Below, piece by piece: positions 59,619 to 64,000 of a stretch of 64,000 nucleotides of DNA. The stretch covers positions 30,504,215-30,568,214 of the forward strand of contig NC_053127.1 of NCBI RefSeq assembly GCF_010015445.1, read 5' to 3'. Every line of letters starts with the position of its first letter. Positions within the stretch are counted from its first letter, which is position 1. This DNA comes from Perca fluviatilis (Eukaryota; Chordata; Actinopteri; Perciformes; Percidae). The notes under the pieces are model-generated. The model ran no database searches. It was not told the origin of the DNA and saw only the letters and a program-made list of their open reading frames with translations. The position numbers and the translations under genes are program-made.

Positions 59619-60237
59619 AAACAATGTGCTGTTAAAAACATGAGAATGTTAGGGCACACAGTGCTCAGATGTACACATAGACTGTACAGTACATTTCCCC
59701 AGCAGAAACTCCATTTGTTTACTGAGAAGAGACTTGATTATTTTTCTCTTATGACCTCGAACACCTCCACCTGCACTCTTCTGACTCTGAAGAACTTTGA
59801 AGCGTCTGAACAATCAACACCAACAGTCTGGACGCCACTTACAGGGAACTCATGGAGTCAGCTAAACAATGCAGATAAAAATTGCTTCCTCATCGCTCTG
59901 CTGGCAGTGTCCCCGCTGTGCAACTGTCTTGGAGTGTATTAGTGAGGGGAGTGTGCTCCCTGGAGACAGTGTCACCGTAACCTTGGCCACTCAAAGTCAT
60001 ACAGCTTGACCAAATAAATAAAAAATAAAAAGATAATGCATGCCGCTAGTACAGTTGCACACTAACAAAGCAACACCTATAATATAAATAAATCTTATTG
60101 CGGTGGTAAATAAATAGGAAAACAGAATGTGTGTTGGGTGATTGGGTGTACAGTAGGTTCATTTTAAATATGTTCCTTTTGAAAATGTCTTTTAACTTGA
60201 ACCCAAAAAGACATGGAAGCCAATTGTGTATAATGTG

Positions 60238-61134
60238 TAGAGTTGTTCCAATACTGATACCAGTATCTGAAATGCCTCTGATATTGCCTAAATGCTGGAA
60301 TTGGTATTGGCAAGTACGCAGGTCTATGCAGCGATCCGATACTACGTAATTTAGCCCCGTAAAAAAACTACTTTGAAGTAGTTAATTTATGTAATAATTT
60401 ATATGGTTATGACCAGTGGCGATTTTAGACCCTTTAGAAAAGTTTGTCTATTAGTGACAGAGGACCAACAATTACAGGTTCAAAGAAACAGGTTTAATAT
60501 CCTGTGTCGCTGCCGCCAATGCTATGCACCTGTAACCCAGTCAAGGAAAGTAAATGTAATGTTTTATTTATTTATTGTTTACACCTCATTATCATTTCAT
60601 TTGATTCTGGTACTCCTTTTTTCATTTGTTCAATAAATTGCATTCATCCTCTGTTATAATAATAAACACAAATATTCATTGCTATCCAGTCAAATTACTG
60701 ATTTAGCAGGGGGGGTAAACACTTTCACAAGGCACTTTATCTGTGTCATATTCTCATTAGGGGCTGAGCCCCCCCTAAAGGTCTGATCCTAGACTCGCCC
60801 CTGGTTATGACTGACTGTCAAACTAGACAATAAAAAAGTTCCATGGAATTCATTTTCTGTATGTTTTTGTTCATAAAATCACAAAGGCTTTAACCTGAGC
60901 CAGCCCCATACAACAATTATAGCAATCATATCACCTCCATACAGGCTTAGTAGTACACTGCTGTGAAAAAAATAATAACGCACACATATATACACATATA
61001 TATATATATATATATAAATATTTTTGCTTTGTTTTACACACTGGTAGTGGATTGGTACTTGGTATCGGCCGATATGCAAGTTCAGGTATCGGAATTGGTA
61101 TTGGGAAGGAAAAAATGGTATTGTAACATCTCTA
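60238..61134. mobile_element. hAT-like element (host of a nested hAT), 8-bp TSD
   Basis: Ends TAGAGTTGTTCCAATACTG and, inverted, TAGAGATGTTACAATACC. The exact 8-bp duplication ATAATGTG lies at 60230-60237 and 61135-61142. The interior carries GGTATTGG/GATACC words near both ends, a TA run (60998-61016), and the younger element at 60414-60803. Confidence 0.7.
60414..60803. mobile_element. 390-bp nested hAT element with perfect 8-bp TSD
   Basis: Ends CAGTGGCGATTTTAGACC and, inverted, CAGGGGCGAGTCTAGGATC. GTTATGAC stands at 60406-60413 and 60804-60811. It has no transposase. It is inserted in the older hAT-like element, which dates it as the younger of the two. Confidence 0.8.
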
Positions 61135-61142
61135 ATAATGTG

Positions 61143-62215
61143 TGTAATATTAAGAAATAGAACAAGACGTGTGTTTTGGGTGGAGTTAGGTGTTGCCGTT
61201 GCATTTTCGGTTTCCATTAATATTCGTAAAATTTTCACTGACATTGTTTCTGTTACGGATCATACAGGAGAACAAATGTATGAAAAAAAAACAGGGGTTA
61301 ACAGTCATTTTTTATTTGGTTTAGCCTATGTAAACGGTTACAAATGTACCAAATGTATTCTTGAAAAGCACTGTCAAATTGAATTCGCATCTAGTAAAAT
61401 GGAAACCCTGCACCTGTTTAATTATGTGAAAGTGTAGCCATGATACCGCCATATGAGACGCCACATTGTTTCCCACTGTGGAAATGTCACACAGTGACTG
61501 GCGCCAGAATTGCCTGTGTGTAATCTGTGAGTAATAATGAGTGTATGATGAGCCCAGGAGGGCCCGTGTTGTAATTAGGCCTGGTCAGAGTTATTGGCAC
61601 AGTGACTCCAGTTTGATCAGGCTGGGATAAGCATCTCTATGGAGAGGGAGATCCCTCCAATTTAGAGCCCCTCTAATAAAAATCATTTGTCATTCTTACA
61701 GGAGGCACACTGACAGCTGCTGGGGTTGGCATGGCAACACACGGACCACCATTCGCTTACCAAGCAATATTCCCAGCATTGTAAATGGTGGAGAGGTGGA
61801 TACACACACACACACACACACACACTCACACACACGATTGTCCATAGTTAACTTGCGATTAATCACAACTTAATTGCACATTTGTTACCTGTGCGAAATG
61901 TACTTGAAAAGGGAGTTTTTAAAGCTCAAGTGGTATTTGAGACTCAACGTACATCGACAGTACAGTACAGACAAATACCTTTAGTCTCGTGGCGAGAACC
62001 ATCTGAAAGGGCTTTGAAACTCAACTTACCATTCAAAAGACCCTTTTCTGTATCCATTTCTGCTCAAAAAATGGTTTGTTTCTTTTCTTTTCTCTTTCTC
62101 CCCGGGATGTTATCACGGAGCACTTCATGGTTTCTTCTAGCCATCTACAATGCTACTGCTGCACAGCTTCCTGATTTCCCAAACTATGGCACGGGCCGAG
62201 GCCCCAATCATCATT
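61143..62215. other. dscam intron 3, nothing coding recognised
   Basis: Includes a CA run at 61799-61826. The ORFs at 61138-61437 and 61882-62232 have no family resemblance. Confidence 0.4.
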
Positions 62216-62232
62216 TTGACAGCCTTAATTAA

Positions 62233-62932
62233 AGATTATTTTTTGGGGCTTTTCCACCTTTAATTTTTGACAGGACAGCTTGGTGAGAAAGGGGAGAGAG
62301 AGGGGGAAGACATGCAGGAAATCGCAGGTCGGACTCGAACCCTGGACCTCTGCGTCGAGGTATAAACCTCTCAGTACACAGTACAGGCCAAAAGTTTGGA
62401 CACACCTTCTCATTCAATGTGTTTCTTTATTTTCATGACTATTTACATTGTAGATTTTCATTGAAGGCATCAAAACTATGAATGAACACATGTGGAATTA
62501 TGTACTTAACAGAAAAGTGTGAAATAACTGAAAACATGTCTTATATTTTAGATTCTTCAAAGTAGCCACCCTTTGCTTTTTTTGATAACTCTGCAAAACC
62601 CTTGGTGTTCTCTCAATGAGCTTCATGAGGTAGTCACCTGAAATGGTTTTACCTTCACAGGTGTGCTTTGTCAGGGTTAATTAGTGGGATTTTTTCCCTT
62701 ATTAATAAAAAAGCAAAGGGTGGCTACTTTGAAGAATCTAAAATATAAGATTTATGTTTAATTCACTCACTGTTAAGTATGACATATTTCATTCATGATT
62801 GCCTAGGAGATCCTCTAACAATGTAAATAGTCATGAAAATAAAAAGGAAACGCGTTTGGATGAGAAGGTGTGTCCAAACTTTTGGCCTGTACTGTATGTG
62901 CGCCTGCTCTACCACTGAACCAACCCGGCCAC
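62233..62932 (-). mobile_element. tRNA-derived SINE split by a Tc1-type MITE
   Basis: On the minus strand the head (from 62932) has an A-box GGTTGGTTCAGTGGTAGAGC, and beyond the inserted MITE a B-box CAGGGTTCGAGTCCGACC. The body CCTGCATGTCTTCCCCCTC and an AT-rich tail follow. A 17-bp target duplication with one mismatch (TTGACAGCCNTAATTAA) flanks it at 62216-62232 and 62933-62949, as expected of LINE-driven insertion. Confidence 0.75.
62379..62894. mobile_element. non-autonomous Tc1/mariner MITE inside the SINE
   Basis: 516 bp with inverted ends CAGTACAGGCCAAAAGTTTG on both sides and mirrored inner words (GAAGAATCTAAAATATAAG, GGTGGCTACTTTG). The right flank is TA; the left flank is CA, presumably a mutated TA. 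No transposase frame. Confidence 0.8.
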
Positions 62933-62949
62933 TTGACAGCCCTAATTAA

Positions 62950-64000
62950 TACAAATAATAAATTGTGCCAAAATGTGTATTATAGGAATTGTACAGTTTG
63001 TCCTTCTATTCTTTATATATTTACAGTCTACCTACATAATATTGTCATTCAAATGTTTTTATATATCATGTTACTATTATTATTTCAGTCTACTCCGTAC
63101 ACGAGTGCATCTATTGCACTGTCTATCCATGCTGGAAGAGGGAGTTCTTCTTCTTTGTTGTTTCTACCTTTTTTCCCCTGCTAAAGTTTATTTTTTCTGG
63201 AATCTTTCCTTGTCCATAGATGCCGTAAATCTCTCCCTCCCTTCCATAAAGAGGTTGCAGTACACTGGGACCCCATAAGTACACAAATACAGTACTGCAG
63301 AAACACACACACACAAACCAAGCACCTGCCCTAATTCCTCATCACACCTGGACTTCAAACTTGATCAGCATATCTGGGTCTAGACCCTATCTGCTCGCTA
63401 CAGAGTTGAGTCAGAGAAGAAGGCGGAGATTTTTTATTACCGCTCCTAATCAGCGGCAGCATCCCTCTGCTCATTAACCAGACACACGCTAGCCTGAGGC
63501 TAACGGCCTCATATGTCAACCACAGATAAAGATGTCATCTTCTGCTTGACTGAATAAACCGCTATTAAAACTAGATGCAAATAGACGTTGAACGATATTC
63601 AAATCAGGAGGCAACAGGGAAGCTTAAAGCCTGGGGCGCTTGGCCTCAGCGTTGCCCCACATTCTCTGTCGTGTTAAAAGGAGGAGAGATTTTAGATACT
63701 ATCTGTCTTCAGAGTGATGTTCTACAAGACATCCCGCATCGCTACAAAACTATTCAAGGAGATGAATAAAAAATCAGTAACGATACATGATAGACAGTTT
63801 GAAAAAGCAACTGTTCATCTGTGTAGGGTTTAACATTTGAAGGCCACAATATTAAACAGAATTGGAGTTCTTTTTAGGGAAACTTTGCTTAAGACTACAT
63901 TTTGGACACACCAGGGGACACCTGCAATGTCAATCCAATATGAGAGCCAGAGTGACGGCTGCGAGTTAAAACTAAATAAATAAAAATGGATCCAAATCGA
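62950..64000. other. dscam intron 3, right edge of window
   Basis: No exon, element or repeat family recognised. The earlier dscam exons must lie further right. Confidence 0.4.

Larger units (their letters stand above)
54348..60229. other. dscam intron 3 (5' intron, continues past the window), proximal part
   Basis: No exon with a DSCAM motif was found. In particular nothing encodes the first half of Ig2. It contains CT microsatellites (54930-54960, 54978-54990), the repeat at 56555-56865 and family B copy 3. Remaining sequence is unremarkable. Confidence 0.5.

Noticed and set aside
54413..64000. Search for dscam exons 1-3 in this interval
   Set aside because: No minus-strand segment encodes a signal peptide followed by Ig1, or a Trp-containing first half of Ig2 ending at a phase-1 donor.

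Overview
This 64-kb window looks like a teleost fish chromosome segment. It has a vertebrate-style spliced neural adhesion gene, long AT-rich introns, CA/TG and ATCT microsatellites, Tc1/mariner, hAT and TTAA-type MITE elements, tRNA-derived SINEs and LINE fragments, all typical of teleost (probably percomorph) genomes. The only host gene I can support is dscam (Down syndrome cell adhesion molecule), on the minus strand. It is visible from the second half of the second Ig domain to the stop codon.

Thirty coding exons run from 54347 down to 8172, all bounded by AG acceptors and GT donors. Joined, they give 5567 nt, which is 2 nt of a split codon plus 1855 codons with the stop, in one uninterrupted frame. 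Domain order is half of Ig2, Ig3-Ig9, FN3 1-4, Ig10, FN3 5-6, a transmembrane segment, an Arg-rich stop-transfer sequence and a cytoplasmic tail of about 410 residues. The tail ends in ...SYTLV, a class I PDZ ligand. If the gene keeps the 33-exon layout I recall for human DSCAM, these are exons 4-33. Signal peptide, Ig1 and the first half of Ig2 lie beyond base 64000. Residue numbers below count from the first visible complete codon.

Layout: 1-3700 is an AT-rich minisatellite of about 34-bp units with a higher-order organisation of about 1.33 kb. 3700-7320 is intergenic, downstream of dscam, and holds a 736-bp hAT element. 7320-8171 is the likely 3' UTR. 8172-54347 holds the dscam exons, with introns from about 93 bp to 9.6 kb. 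54348-64000 is the start of a long 5' intron with no exon recognised. The introns carry most of the unusual material: an apparently intact Tc1 transposase inserted in a 5'-truncated LINE, a 786-bp near-perfect palindrome of Tc1 origin, a three-copy TTAA MITE family with a variable internal 58-bp tandem repeat, a TG repeat of about 62 units next to the Ig10 exon acceptor, and two nested transposon pairs with readable target-site duplications.

I see no second host gene, no tRNA or rRNA gene, and no sign of a new multi-gene system. The points of interest are genome structure (satellite, nested transposons, long hairpins in pre-mRNA) and a possible splice-modulating microsatellite.
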